Assembly (NCBI GenBank): GCA_905182995.1
Contig: CAJJDP010000005.1
Span: 310,001-374,000, forward strand
From: Paramecium octaurelia
Taxonomy: Eukaryota; Ciliophora; Oligohymenophorea; Peniculida; Parameciidae
DNA length: 64,000 nucleotides
Reading direction: 5' to 3'
The position numbers and the translations under genes are program-made. Numbering within the stretch: the first letter of the stretch is position 1; each line of letters begins with the position of its first letter. The notes beneath the pieces are model-generated. The model was not told where the DNA came from. It did not search any database and worked only from the letters and a program-made list of their open reading frames with translations. Below, piece after piece: positions 13,010 through 26,440 of this stretch.

Positions 13010-14477
13010 TCAAATTTCCTATTCAAATCTTCGATATTTTGTTTTATAGTTTAACAAAATATATAGATACCCTGGAGTAATGGTTAAACATCCAATCCAT
13101 AATCCAAACTATTCGAATTCAGGTAGCACAATTAAGTAATTTAACACAAATCCAACCATCTTTCACTTTAATTTAATTATGAATACATTAGCCAAACACA
13201 ACAAACCAGTAACCAATACTAATTCTGTGGCAGGGTACAATTTTTCAACGTAAGCCTATATAGCTATAGGATAAAACGAATTTAGACCCACACCCATCGC
13301 AAAGTTAACGAAAAGCAACATCCAGAATCCTAGATATTCGATGACGAATGCTTCGAAAATCAAAGTGATCATCCCTATGGTTGTGAAGATCTTGATGTAT
13401 CTATCATAATCAGGTTGTATTCCCTATTTAGCTTATGAATCCAATTTCATCGAAGCCCACAAACCAACTGCCACTCCAGAAATCTAATAAACAGTCCCAT
13501 TTATTGCAACTTCAGCCTAAAGTTTACTAATTACTGAAATACTTGAGTATAACCATAAGGATACATCTCAAAAGATATGATAGTAGTATACACCCAACCC
13601 AATCCAATGACTTTTATAATTTAATAAATTTACAGATTCCAAGTGCCATTAAATCAATTACTGATTCTTCTTTTGTTAACATCTTTACTGTAGATTTCCA
13701 AATTGTGTCTTTGACTATATTCTTTATTTACATCTATATGTGTTACATCTGAATTTGAAGCTGGATGAGGAGGTCTATTCCTCAAAAACATCAAAAGAAG
13801 AATTGCTCCAACTGTATTAAATATGGCAATCATTAGATTCATTTCTTCTATTTTTGTGTTCACCACACTCTGTTCATCCGTTATTTTAAAATAAAAAGAT
13901 GAAAATCCGTACGCAAATGCCATTCCAATATACTGAAAGAAACTACCTAGACTAGTTGCCAACAATCTTTCAAAGATGGAGAACCATTTTTCAGAGAGAA
14001 CTTCATAATGTACATTTTAATTACAAACTGGAACTATTAAAATCATAGCATCGCTAATTCCGATTATAAATAAACCTATCATTGTCATTAAATATGATTA
14101 TCCTCCAATCCAAATTATCCATGCCCTTCAATTTTATTATTCAACTCTATTACCCTATAGCACTTATTACTCCAATCAGATGCAAACTTAAATCCAGTCT
14201 TACCAATAATGGTTTTATACAAAAAGGAGCCAAAACAAAAAAAGTGATATAATACATATTGCCTATCCATTGCAAGTCTTATGGTGGAATTCCATAATAT
14301 ATTGCTGCCTAATCCCAAATCGGACTGTAACTTACCAATTACATTACATTAGCCATTCTACACCTCTAATAAATTGTAATACGCAATAATTGAATATGAG
14401 AATAGGACCAGCCACCTCTGAAATGAAGACTTAATTTATTTTGGATTGTATTCTATAATTACAACTTCTTTGGACAT
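13010..14477 (-). CDS. SLC49/FLVCR-like major facilitator transporter
   Basis: Six introns of 23-28 nt leave 436 residues; the length is a multiple of three. The order of segments matches the SLC49 (FLVCR/DIRC2) branch: RWLVLFSYSIIAMANVMQ, then SPIWDQAAIYYGI, SAIGQGAWIIWIGG, a central loop with RNRPPHPAS, and late membrane helices (LGFWMLLFVNFAMGVGLNSF, ELVLVTGLLCLAN). About 12 hydrophobic spans are visible. Relatives move haem, choline or other small molecules across membranes; the substrate here cannot be read from sequence. It ends 46 bases upstream of the start of the kinase-like gene on the same strand. Confidence 0.8.
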
Positions 14478-14653
14478 TTTTATCCTATTCAAATTAATAT
14501 GCTGAAATGAAATTGAATAGCAAAATATATACGTAATACTAATTAGAACATTAATTAAATTTTAATTATATAAACATTTTAACAATGAAGATAATTGTAT
14601 AAGTTAAGTGTTTGTTTAATTAATAAAATTCTCAATTAGTTAAGCTTTTCTCA

Positions 14654-14920
14654 TCAACCATTATATTGAAACAAATGTGTTATATTTTTATTCAAATCAA
14701 ATTACACGCTAAGTTTTTTTTTATTGAGTTTTCTCACATTATTCCTAACAAGTGATGGTTTTGGATTAAAGATTGTATTATGAAAAGTATTTTTTAGAAT
14801 CTCCTTATCAGTAATATAAAATTTATTCATCATATCCTAAAAGGAAAATGCAAACTTTCTCCAAACTCTATCCTATATTAATACAACTAAGTATTACTTT
14901 AATTGGCTCTTATTAAGCAT
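14654..14920 (-). CDS. Small basic protein, unknown
   Basis: An 88-residue frame starts at the ATG at 14918-14920: MLNKSQLKQYLVVLIQDRVW, then a Phe/Lys/Asn-rich body and a basic C-terminus (RNNVRKLNKKKLSV). Composition is protein-like while the other frames are interrupted. There could be an upstream exon, because the frame remains open for a short way before the ATG. I recognise no family; it is somewhat reminiscent of small mitochondrial factors, which is only an impression. Confidence 0.45.
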
Positions 14921-15075
14921 TGCTATTTTTCCATGTAAAATAAGGGACGAATAACAATATCATGAACATTAAGAAGTACTTAGGTTCAAAAAAACTTAAA
15001 TTATCATTGTAGTAACTTCTGTAATTTTCATGACTTTCCATTTATTTATAAAATTTAATCAATTTTGAATTATAA

Positions 15076-16350
15076 ATGAGTGAAGAAGACAGTTAAGAGT
15101 TGGATAGTGAATAAGAAGAGGAAGAAGAAGAATATGAAGAATAGGAATAGCAGGAAAAATAACCTCCAAAGGATGAATTGAATGAATTTAGAAAGTATAA
15201 TGCATTTTCAAGCTATGCGCAATTGGACAGAGGTTAACAAAAGCAATACAATGATCATAACCCATTAGAATACTATTATTAAAATAATATTCCAATACCT
15301 TACTAACCAGAAGTTAATTACCACGATAGACTTTAAAGGCATGAATATTAAATTTATAATGCTAACCTTGAACTTAAGATGTTATAAAAACCAAAAATGC
15401 AAATGTACAATTATTATGAGAACTATCCCCCACCAGCACCGAGCTATCCTCCACCAGAATAATAACACAGTCCTTCTATTTATCCTAAACCAAATGCTCA
15501 TCATCATTAGCCAAATTATTATTAACAAGCTCCTCCTCCTTCTTTATAATATTAAAGGAAAAGATCACATGAAGAAATTATTCCAAACCCATATTTGGAA
15601 TAATATAATGATTAGAGAAGAAGAAACTCATTTAAAGAATAAAATTTCATCCAAGCACCGCATTAACATATGCCTCACTATCCAGTTTAATAATAGTATT
15701 ATAATCCATCCCCAAATCAATATGCCCCTCAACAGAAATAAGGGTTTTAATAACCACATTAATTTCTTTATTAACAACCAATCCAAGATGAATACGATCA
15801 TTATTAATAGTATAATTACGCAAAATAGTCTCAAGATAACAATTTTTATTAATAATAATAAAGACCTTCAAGACCTCCTTTGCCCTAATAAAATAGTCAG
15901 AAGGAGGAAATGAAACTAAATTTATAAAAAAGTGATGATTAATAAATTGATTAAGAATTTCAAGAATTCATTCGATTTAAAGAGGCAGCAAAAAAGTAAC
16001 ATAAAATAATTGGTGACAACGAATATTAAGATTTCTTAGAGTTCAAAAAATCAAAACTGCAATAAAGAGCAAATAATGTTGGATAATAAATAAACAATGC
16101 TGAATAATAAAAGAATAATGTTGAATAAGCAGCTCAGTAAAAGTAAATAAATGATTTGTATAAAAGAACAAAATAAAGTACATTATTTTACTAATATATA
16201 GTTTAAATTGAAAATGATTTGAGGCCAAAATTAGCGGAAAAAAAATTTGAAAGAAAACTTGGTGAAAATTACAATTAGAAATAGATAGCTCCAAGATTGG
16301 ATACTAATTTAGAGATTCAAAGGGCAATGGAAATTCTGATGAAGAGATGA
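15076..16350 (+). CDS. Pro/Gln/Tyr-rich low-complexity protein
   Basis: One exon of 424 residues. An acidic head (residues 1-35, nearly all Glu/Gln/Asp/Ser) is followed by about 230 residues rich in Pro, Gln, Tyr, Asn and His (motifs such as YPPPAPSYPPPEQQ). A helical, basic C-terminal region then ends in LEIQRAMEILMKR. The middle looks intrinsically disordered and prion-like. No domain is recognised. The standard genetic code breaks it up because most glutamines are TAA or TAG. Confidence 0.7.
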
Positions 16351-16490
16351 ATAAAACTAACTGAAATTACCATTTTATAATTTCAATCAACAACCACTTA
16401 TTATTTTTTGAATAGATTATATATTTAGTTGTAAATTAATGTACATCATTTAAATGAAATTTATATATAAAAATAATAAATCAAAAAGTT

Positions 16491-17919
16491 TAACTTATAG
16501 CTATTTATGGTTATGCTTCACTTTATTATTCAAGTTAGCCACTCCATTAATAAATTTTGGTAGTTGATTTCATTCCATTGAATGTAGATTTAGGTCCAAT
16601 TGTATAGCTTCCCATTCCTTACATACATACCCAATCTCCTACATTCATGTCAGTAGGAGCAGTAATATTGTTAGCAATAACATCAGCTCCATCACATGTC
16701 ATTCCGAAGATTGAGACATTACCTTAGTCAGAAATTTTAGAATTCTCGGATTCATCAGAATTAAGAACACTATAAAATTGGTCATTCTGATTTTCAAATG
16801 ATATTCCATCCATCAGAATACAATTGAAAGAATGATACAGTGATTCATTAACATGATAACATAATCTACCATGCTTTATTCTTTTAGTCAAAATTCTAAA
16901 TAAAAGTGAACATGAGTTAGCACTAAAGTGTCTTCCTGGTTCAGCAATTACTTCGTATCCTAAAGGATCATTTTCAGTTCTTTTTAATGCGTTAATAGCA
17001 TTTTCATGAATGTTTCCCGTCGGAAATCCTCCTCCTACATCTAACATTTTCCATCTTGTGTCCATACTATCTCCCAATTCTCATACAATCTTGGGCTAAA
17101 TCTATGGCCTAAAGATAATAACATTTAATACCTTCCCAAATGAGGATGATCCTTAGATAGCACTTCCACAATGGAAATGAATACCACGTAATTGAATTCC
17201 CATTTGCTGGATTTGCTTAAATCTTTTATGAGCTGCATCTAAACTTGGAACATCGTCTCCAAATTTACCAGAAAAAAGAGTAGCCATTTATTCAGGGTTC
17301 TCCTCAACAATAGATATTCTCCATAGTATTTTCATCTATGGAGCTATCTTTTGGATCTTTATTAGTTCCTCTATACTATCTGCACTTGTGATTTAAACTC
17401 CTTTGCTTTTTGCAAAGATGATATCCTTTTCTTCCTTTACAGGATTACTATAAACCAGCTTCGAAGCAGGAACTCCATATTTCATCACCATTTAGATTTC
17501 CTGAAAAGATAACATCAATATTTTACTCCTTTTGAGGCACAATCAAAAGTTCCATAAGGTCCATTAATAATATCATATATTAAAGGCTCAATAGGATTGC
17601 TTTTGATTGCGTAATGTGGTGTAATCCAAGGGAGAGTTAGTTTCCATTAATTTATCTTGTTCTTAAGTTCATTCGAATTATATATCAAGAATGAATGACC
17701 AAATGGGTCAATTCTAGCATAATTGAGAAATTCTTTCTATTATGATATGGTGAGCTTTCTATTATCACAACCTAATATTAGATGAATTAGATAGGTCAAC
17801 CTCTTAAAAAGTATAATCTAAAAGCGTATGTGATGGTTTAATTTAATGACCTAGATAGTCTATGGTAATTGTTCAGCGTTTTAAGAAGAAAAGATGTTTT
17901 ATTTTAAAAATGATGTCAT
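16491..17919 (-). CDS. Ornithine decarboxylase-like gene, apparently frame-broken
   Basis: This encodes a group IV PLP decarboxylase (ornithine decarboxylase makes putrescine for polyamines). Seen: PHYAIKSNPIEP with the PLP lysine, FHCGSAIQGSSSF, LDVGGGFPTG, EPGRHFSANS, YHSFNCILMDG and CDGADVIA with the catalytic Cys-Asp, in the family order. Two introns (26 and 23 nt) are clear. Near 17070-17080 the frame leading to DLAQDCMR does not join the frame of LGDSMDTRWKMLDV: two bases seem missing, and no intron explains it. The N-terminal 60 residues also read poorly. It may be a decaying duplicate or contain base-calling errors. Start at 17919 is tentative. Confidence 0.75.
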
Positions 17920-18080
17920 TTTATGTAAGTTGGATTTAATTCTAAATTATTACGCAATTTTTTATGTAATATAAAATAAAATGATTCCAAAATAACCTTT
18001 TATAGTCATTATTATTTTATTATCCTTTTTTCGTTACCATCCTTACATAACTATCAATTTGCATAACAAAAACAGTCAAG

Positions 18081-18962
18081 TCAAGAAATGTTCATCTCCC
18101 TTCCATATCTACTTAAAGATATTATAACAATTGCTAATTAGTCTGCTATCATTTCTACTTCGACAAGGAAGCAATTCTAATTTGAAAATTATAAGAATGG
18201 GTAAAAAATTCTTGTTTGTCTCCCAATTTACCATCTAGAGGGAATGCTTATTTTACGATCTTTCTAGTAATTTAACTTTCTTCTAACACAAATCGCAAAA
18301 ACCAAGCTAATTTCCTCAACAGAGTATTGATTTAATCTCAAAACATAATAATTAAACAGGAAAGCAAAATAAAATTAGTTTTTAGTTCAAACAGCTAAAT
18401 AATGGAAAGCAATCAGATACTTAATCAGTACTGATTAAGTCATTTAAATAATCTTATTTTTATTATTTTCTAAAGAATTAAAAATCTATTGAATATGCAT
18501 CTTCTTTGATCTTAATTTTAGACAGAAATACGACCCTAATTAATTTTATTTAGTATTGTCCCTACTTCTGCCCAATAATAAAAAAAGATGCTCTTATCAT
18601 TACTATAATCATACATTGCTGTATAATTATCATATTAAACTAAACAGAACTAATTAGCAAATTCCTTAGCTTATCTAATATTACCTCACATTCTACAGGC
18701 ATATAACCATTTGTTTCTGGAAAAGAGAATAGTATTATCATGTGGAATATTGATTTTAATATAATGATTTTCTGTTGGGAAAGTAAGATTGCTCTACTAA
18801 AGTATTCTGATCATCCGATCCCCAAGTCTTAATTTTTTTGTCTACTTACATTCCAGTATGAATAAAAGCTAGCTTCAATTGATTCTACTATTACATAAAT
18901 TTCTAAATTATATAAACCTCAGTATAAATGAATATAAAGATTATATGTTAATGATGTGTCAT
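18081..18962 (-). pseudogene. Protein-like locus with an in-frame stop, unknown family
   Basis: From an ATG at 18960-18962 the minus strand reads through a 22-nt intron into convincing protein: ILGDRMIRILQQSNLTFPT, INIPHDNTILFSRNKWLYAC. After CRM comes a TGA, and the same frame then continues (GNIRQAKEFANQFCLVQY, SIFFYYWAEVGTILNKIN). Past another break, a last open stretch ends at 18081. No intron removes the first TGA without spoiling the frame. It looks like a recently broken gene. Selenocysteine read-through is formally possible, but nothing supports it. Its start is only 10 bases from the upstream end of the ubiquitin-ligase frame, on the other strand. Confidence 0.45.
18419..18440. repeat. 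Perfect 22-bp palindrome
   Basis: The half ACTTAATCAGT is followed directly by its reverse complement ACTGATTAAGT, with no spacer and no mismatch. It lies inside the broken minus-strand locus. It could be a protein binding site or form a cruciform; function unknown. Confidence 0.8.
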
Positions 18963-18972
18963 TTGTAAAATT

Positions 18973-19809
18973 ATGTTTTTAGTAAATTGTTTAAAAAAGA
19001 TTATAACTCCAGTGCCTAATTGCCAGCACTATTAAAGAAATTGTGATAAGAAAGCTCCTTGCTGTGGTAAGTTTTACCCTTGCAGGCTTTGTCACGACTC
19101 GGATTAGAAGGGATCAATTTCTGATAGATGCAATACAGAAATCATGGATCGATACAATGTCACCGTAATAAGATGTCGTAAATGCTTATGTGAACAACCC
19201 CCAACTAATAAGTGTATATAATGCGGAATAAAATTTGCTAAATATTTTTGTTCCATTTGTAAATTATATGATGACGATCCTAATAAAGACATTTATCATT
19301 GTGATTAATGTAATATGTGCAGAAAAGTAATTATTATATACTAATTTAGGGAGTTAAAGAGAACAATTTTCATTGTAATACATGCGGCATCTGCTTATCT
19401 AAATCAATATAAAATTCACATAAATGTTTAAATCAAGCAGCCGAGAACGATTGCCCTATTTGTTTGTAAAATTTAAAGGCTTCTACAAGTTATATTATGT
19501 AATTACCTAATTGCGCGCACTTCATTCATTCAAAATGCTTCAATTAACTAATTTAGTCCAATTAAAGAAATTGCCCAATTTGTAGCATTCCTATATTTGT
19601 AAATATTAGATATATTAAAGAAAATGTCTGTAAATGAGATTGAATAGTATGATAAATTAGCCGAAGATGCAAAAAAATTATTATCTCCTCAAGCCTAGAT
19701 GTTAAAAGTGTAAATCAAATGCTTGGATTGTAGAGAAATTTCGAAGGATATCACTTCTAACTACTATCTAAAATGCAATCACTGTGGATCATACAATACA
19801 AAATAATGA
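18973..19809 (+). CDS. CHY zinc finger and RING E3 ubiquitin ligase, PIRH2/RCHY1 type
   Basis: Two introns (about 19329-19351 and 19599-19620) leave 263 residues. The domain order is that of RCHY1: a CHY-type zinc finger (CQHYQRNCDKKAPCC, FYPCRLCHDSDQ), a CTCHY finger (KYFCSICKLYDDD, YHCDQCNMCRK), a RING-H2 finger (ENDCPICLQNL, NCAHFIHSKCF, CPICSIPIF) and a C-terminal rubredoxin-like zinc ribbon (IKCLDCREISKDI, LKCNHCGSY). It should transfer ubiquitin to substrates; substrates are unknown. The ATG at 18973 gives only 16 residues before the first finger and could be refined. It is divergent with the broken locus. Confidence 0.92.
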
Positions 19810-19963
19810 ATTATTAATTAAGCTCCTATTAATTATTTCATTTATTATATTTCCTCTTTAGCTTCAACACTATTAAATTAGAATTGAAAATTTTGTTTGA
19901 TATTGAAGTCTAGAAAGTATAAATGTTAAAATTAAAAAATAGGCTATTAAAATTACTATAAAT

Positions 19964-22381
<2,418 letters not shown>

Positions 22382-23176
22382 ATTAAATTATTATTATTAT
22401 TATTCATATTAAAAGCCTATTACTTATGACACTGTGAGCCATCTAACTCCTTCTTTGATTGTTAGCAAAAATTAAAACCCAATTAATAGGCGTATGCTTA
22501 GCTTAGTAATCAATGGTATTATGAAAATGCTAAAGCAAAATAAAATAGATAAAAAAATTCATAGATAAATAGTTTTTAATATAATCAGTACAAATTTGAT
22601 TAAGATTATGGAAAAATGATAAAGAGGTAATAAAAACTATATGTATTAATCAAAAATTTAAAGAAATTTAAATGTTCATATACAACAAGCCTAATTTTTA
22701 TAGAGGAGGATTAATCTAAACAGTGCTTTTTAGATTACTATTAATAAGACTTAACTACATTTGCTCCATCCTTTTACTATTTGTGGATAAAGAAAAACCA
22801 TACAAAATAATATTAATTTTGACTTATTTATAATAATAGATTGTAAAGATTCTTTTTGATTATAAATATTTCCAATAAGTGTAATTAATTCAGATATTGC
22901 AAAATTTAGTCAATTAAAATAGGGAAACCAAAAAATTGTTCTAATTTTATTTTGTAAAAACAAATGACTTTTAGTGTAACTAAATTCGATTATAATAATA
23001 ATTATTACATATCTTAAGAGTAGTGTTTAATAAAATGAAGAAATAGATGATTTGAATAGAAAAATATTCTTGAATCTAATAATTATATAAAAAGTTCAAG
23101 AATATTCTTCTTTTTTGCTCTCATATAAAAATTAAGTTCATATGAATATTCTTTAAATTAATTAAGTTATATAAAA
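22382..23176. other. Intergenic region, nothing recognised
   Basis: About 800 AT-rich bases lie between the start of the zinc-finger gene and the first of the PP1-motif genes, which diverge. All frames are interrupted by TGA within short distances and no repeat or RNA gene was seen. A thymine/adenine-rich stretch just before 23177 is the likely promoter. Confidence 0.45.
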
Positions 23177-23680
23177 ATGGGATCATATCCAAGTTGTTTT
23201 TGCTGCCCTCAATCTTATTCTAACGGGTAATAAGATATTAATGATAATGAAACGCATGTGACTTTTATTAAATAACCAATTTTTAATTAAGCTGTTCAAA
23301 TCAATCCAGATGATGATACTTCTTTACTCTAAATTATGGCAACATATGAATAGTTAATTAATCGAAAATCTTTAAGTACAAGCTTTCATTGCTCCTCTAA
23401 TAAAAGAAGTCGTTCGATATCGGCTGATAATAAATAATAAATGAATAAAGAATCTATTAAGAATGCGAAGCACTCCAAAAAGAAAAAATTAATGTATTGT
23501 AGGTCTTTAAGTGCCAACTAACTTATTAATAATGGATCGAAATAACAAAACACAAATTATAAGCCTAGCAGTATATTGAAAAAAAGATCTTATACTCAGG
23601 ATTCTCAATTATAGAAGAGATTTAAAAATAATAAAGTTTCCTTCTTGCCTTTTATTTTATAATGTAATACTAAAATCTGA
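23177..23680 (+). CDS. Small acylated protein with SILK and RVxF PP1-docking motifs (member A)
   Basis: One exon, 167 residues. The N-terminus MGSYPSCFCCPQ fits N-myristoylation at Gly2 with palmitoylation of nearby cysteines, so it probably sits on a membrane. The body is polar and disordered-looking, with a basic, serine-rich middle (SNKRSRSISADNKQQ). The C-terminus has SILK (in KPSSILKKRSYTQD) and, 17 residues later, KVSF. SILK and RVxF are the two classic docking motifs for the catalytic subunit of protein phosphatase 1 (established for inhibitor-2 and others). It is the first of three same-strand relatives with the same plan. The role as a PP1 anchor is inferred. Confidence 0.75.
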
Positions 23681-23810
23681 ATGATATATATTTGAAAAAC
23701 AGTATATTTATTATAAAAATTTAATTAATTACAGAAGAGATAAGAATTTAAAATATTCATTTCTTTTTATTAGTTTCTTTATAAATATATATATAAATAT
23801 AATTACTTAA

Positions 23811-24338
23811 ATGGGGCAAATATAATAGATATGTGCAAAAAATATTTCAAATTGTGATTCATCAATTACAGATTTAAAAGAACGTACAATTAAGAGAGAG
23901 TACTTGAAAAATAAAAGGTCTAAGAAAACTTATGAATAGTAGTGTGCAGTGATAACGGAAACTATATAAGAACTTAAATTATAACTCCCTTAAGATGAAG
24001 ATAAATAGAATTAAGATGTAGAAACGAATATCAGTATAGTTGATTCATTCTACAAGTAAGAAACAAGAAATCTATCTCAAAGGGAACTAGATGAAATAAC
24101 TGATTAAAATGTAAATAACAAATCTGATGGAATTAAAAATAGATCAAAAAGTCTATTTATTCACAATATTCTCCCAGAAATACCACCTAAGAGCATTCTA
24201 AAAAATAGAGAAGCGCTTTAGGATTAGTAAAAAAGAAATTTGTAATAACAAAAAAGAGTTAGGTTTTCAGAAAAAGTATTTTAAAAGAATAAATTATTAC
24301 CAAAGTAAACTGGATACAAGATTGTGTCATATATTTGA
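23811..24338 (+). CDS. Small acylated protein with SILK and RVxF PP1-docking motifs (member B)
   Basis: One exon, 175 residues, 130 bases after member A. N-terminus MGQIQQICAKN permits myristoylation and one palmitoylated cysteine. The middle is charged and disordered-looking. Near the C-terminus PPKSILKNRE carries SILK, and exactly 17 residues later comes RVRF in KRVRFSEKVF, a textbook RVxF site. The identical 17-residue gap in A and B, despite little other identity, argues that the two motifs are kept together by function. No catalytic domain is present. Confidence 0.72.
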
Positions 24339-24555
24339 TTTGTTATTATACTACTTGTTTTATGTGTATATGAGATGTAAATTTCATTCTAATCATAATT
24401 AAATATTATGATTTAATCATTACCTCAAATATTCATTCAATAACCAATTTTTTTAATTGCCATTACGAAATAAATTTAAGATCATAGACAAAAGCATAAT
24501 ATGAAGAATGAAGTAAACAAATCTATTATATTAAAATAATTTTATTTTGTTATAA

Positions 24556-24581
24556 TAATTACTACAAACATGTAGTAATTA
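24556..24581. repeat. Short perfect inverted repeat
   Basis: TAATTACTAC, a six-base loop, then GTAGTAATTA: a perfect ten-base stem. It could be part of the 3' region of member B or a regulatory site. Confidence 0.6.
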
Positions 24582-24869
24582 AACTATACATATTCATTAA
24601 TTTTTCAAAGAAAATTCAAACAATACCTCAATAGCTATTTCAGACTTGCTTTATGCGATTTCTAACAGTATGCTTGTTGAATAATAAAAAATCATGCATT
24701 ATTATTTTGGATTAAATTTGAAATCTGATAACACAATTTAATCATAGGAGAAATTGGATCAGTAAAGTGACAAATTTATTTGAAATATTGTAATGCTTCA
24801 TATAATCATTCATATTATACTTCTTTTGTCAAGTTGAAAAAAAGAGAAATTCTGAATGATTCTTGAAAA

Positions 24870-24916
24870 CTTTATTTTTAATTAGAAGCTTTTCAGAACC
24901 TAATTAAAAATAAAAG
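24870..24916. repeat. Inverted repeat upstream of member C
   Basis: CTTTATTTTTAATTAG at 24870-24885 faces its complement at 24900-24916 (one extra A), with a 14-base loop, ending 16 bases before the ATG of member C. A transcript starting upstream would fold here. Function unknown. Confidence 0.6.
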
Positions 24917-24932
24917 AGAATTTATAGAACTT

Positions 24933-25484
24933 ATGGGTTCATAACCTTGCTGTTGCAAAACTCCTTAAGACCCAATTTAAGAAATGAAGCTAAAAATGGA
25001 ACAAAGAAACATCAATAATTAAATTTTTGTGGCAGATCTCAAGAAACCTATTCCTTTAGAACAAATTCTGCCTCTTCAAGAAGAAGATGACTTTGCACTA
25101 TTTTTGGTCATGGAACAATATGACCGTCTCATCACAAAAACTAAACGAAAGTCTAAATCTTATTCACCTAATGTTGATATTTTGAGTGTTTCAAAAGAAA
25201 ATTTTACTTCCTATTACCTGAAAAGTAAAAGCAAACAAAAACCTTCCAAAAAAACAAGATCATTAACTACAAAGTTATCTACTTCTTTTTAAAGCTAAGG
25301 AATTAGAAGCATTTTGAAAAAAAAAGAACTTATCAATAATAAATCCTAATACTTTCAACAAGTATCGGACGTTTAAAAATCAATAAAAAGTGTTCATTTT
25401 GATGTTGCTTTGAGTCCTAAAAATACTATTAATAGAAAGGTAAATGTAATGAAAAGAAAAATATTCTTAAGATCATATTTATGA
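24933..25484 (+). CDS. Small acylated protein with SILK and RVxF PP1-docking motifs (member C)
   Basis: One exon, 183 residues. MGSQPCCCKTPQ is a strong myristoylation plus palmitoylation N-terminus, close to that of member A (both MGSxP then a cysteine cluster). The protein then has a short acidic helical part (EQILPLQEEDDFALFLVMEQ) and a basic Lys/Ser-rich part. The C-terminal GIRSILKKKE holds SILK, followed 23 residues later by SVHF in IKSVHFDVAL, which fits the relaxed RVxF form. Same strand and same plan as A and B, so a diverged tandem family is the simplest view. Confidence 0.73.
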
Positions 25485-25826
25485 TAACTTAAAGCTGAAT
25501 AATTATTGCATATAATCTTTGTATTATTTTACATGATCATCATAGAAAAATATTTCAATATCTAGGAAATGAATAAATTCATGAAATTGAAATGATTTTA
25601 TTTGGCCAGATAAATATTATTACTTTAAAGACCTAAATAATAAATTGATATCTGAATAAAAATTAGAAGAGTTTAAAATATTATTTTTGATCATTCATTA
25701 TAATCATATGAGAATTATTCTATAATTTTTGAATAATAAAAATTCTATATCATTTGATCCAGTTATTGATTAGAATAATTAATATTTATATGGATAATCG
25801 CAATCATATTTAACTAATTAAAACTA
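25485..25826. other. Short intergenic region, nothing recognised
   Basis: Some 340 AT-rich bases lie between the convergent ends of member C and the next minus-strand gene. No feature seen. Confidence 0.5.
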
Positions 25827-26209
25827 TCACACCTTAAATGGTTTAACCTCAATTTCTTTTATTTCTGTTGGTTTCTCTGCTGCTGTAGTCTGGCGTGAAT
25901 CAGGAGAGCGAGAAAGTTTTGAATCACGCTTTAATTTCTCAACACTTCTTTAGGCATATTCTCTAAAATTGGTTTTAGACCTATTGAAAATTTAATAATT
26001 GAAAACTAATCAGGTGCATCAAACATTCTCTGTTATAATTGAAACATAAATTTCTTAATTTCTAATCTATCATTAGATTTTTTGATTTTCTGTAATGTTT
26101 CTAAACGATCAATTAACTTAAGCTTCTCAAGATTCTCAAATCTTTTAACTGCATTTGCATGCTTGGCAAGCTCAAACTAATTTCTTTAACTAATATTTTC
26201 TTCAGACAT
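25827..26209 (-). CDS. Small helical protein, unknown
   Basis: Spliced length is 120 residues with one 20-nt intron ending in GAG. The first 90 residues are a charged helical region (LAKHANAVKRFENLEKLKLI, DRLETLQKIKKSNDRLEI), then a Ser/Arg/Glu-rich tail (RDSKLSRSPDSRQ). If the intron is not removed a second frame also stays open, but its composition is poorer. No family recognised. Confidence 0.6.
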
Positions 26210-26440
26210 AATTTTTATTTACTAAATAAAATTTAACAAGTCTCAGTGACTTTAAATATTGAAAAATAAATTAAATCCTTATACATAATGATTGAGATTA
26301 ATTAGAAATTTCTCATGATCCCAATCAAAGGAATTTGATAGAGCAATCAATCAAGTAGCAGCCTAAAGTACTATTAATTATTTATATATGTATATATATA
26401 TTGATATAAAAATTATTGCAAAGATATTAATTTAATCTAA

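Larger units (their letters stand above)
24339..24932. other. Intergenic region with two hairpins
   Basis: No protein-like frame lies between members B and C. Two inverted repeats stand out and are listed separately: one at 24556-24581 and one at 24870-24916 just upstream of member C. The rest is plain AT-rich sequence. Confidence 0.5.

Noticed and set aside
15628-15871. Minus-strand Leu/Ile-rich frames that look like membrane helices
   Set aside because: They are the complement of Gln/Asn-rich coding sequence on the plus strand; TAA/TAT-rich codons read as Leu/Ile on the other strand.
18081-18972. Selenoprotein gene
   Set aside because: An in-frame TGA alone is not enough; a second break follows and no cysteine homologue or SECIS-like hairpin is apparent.
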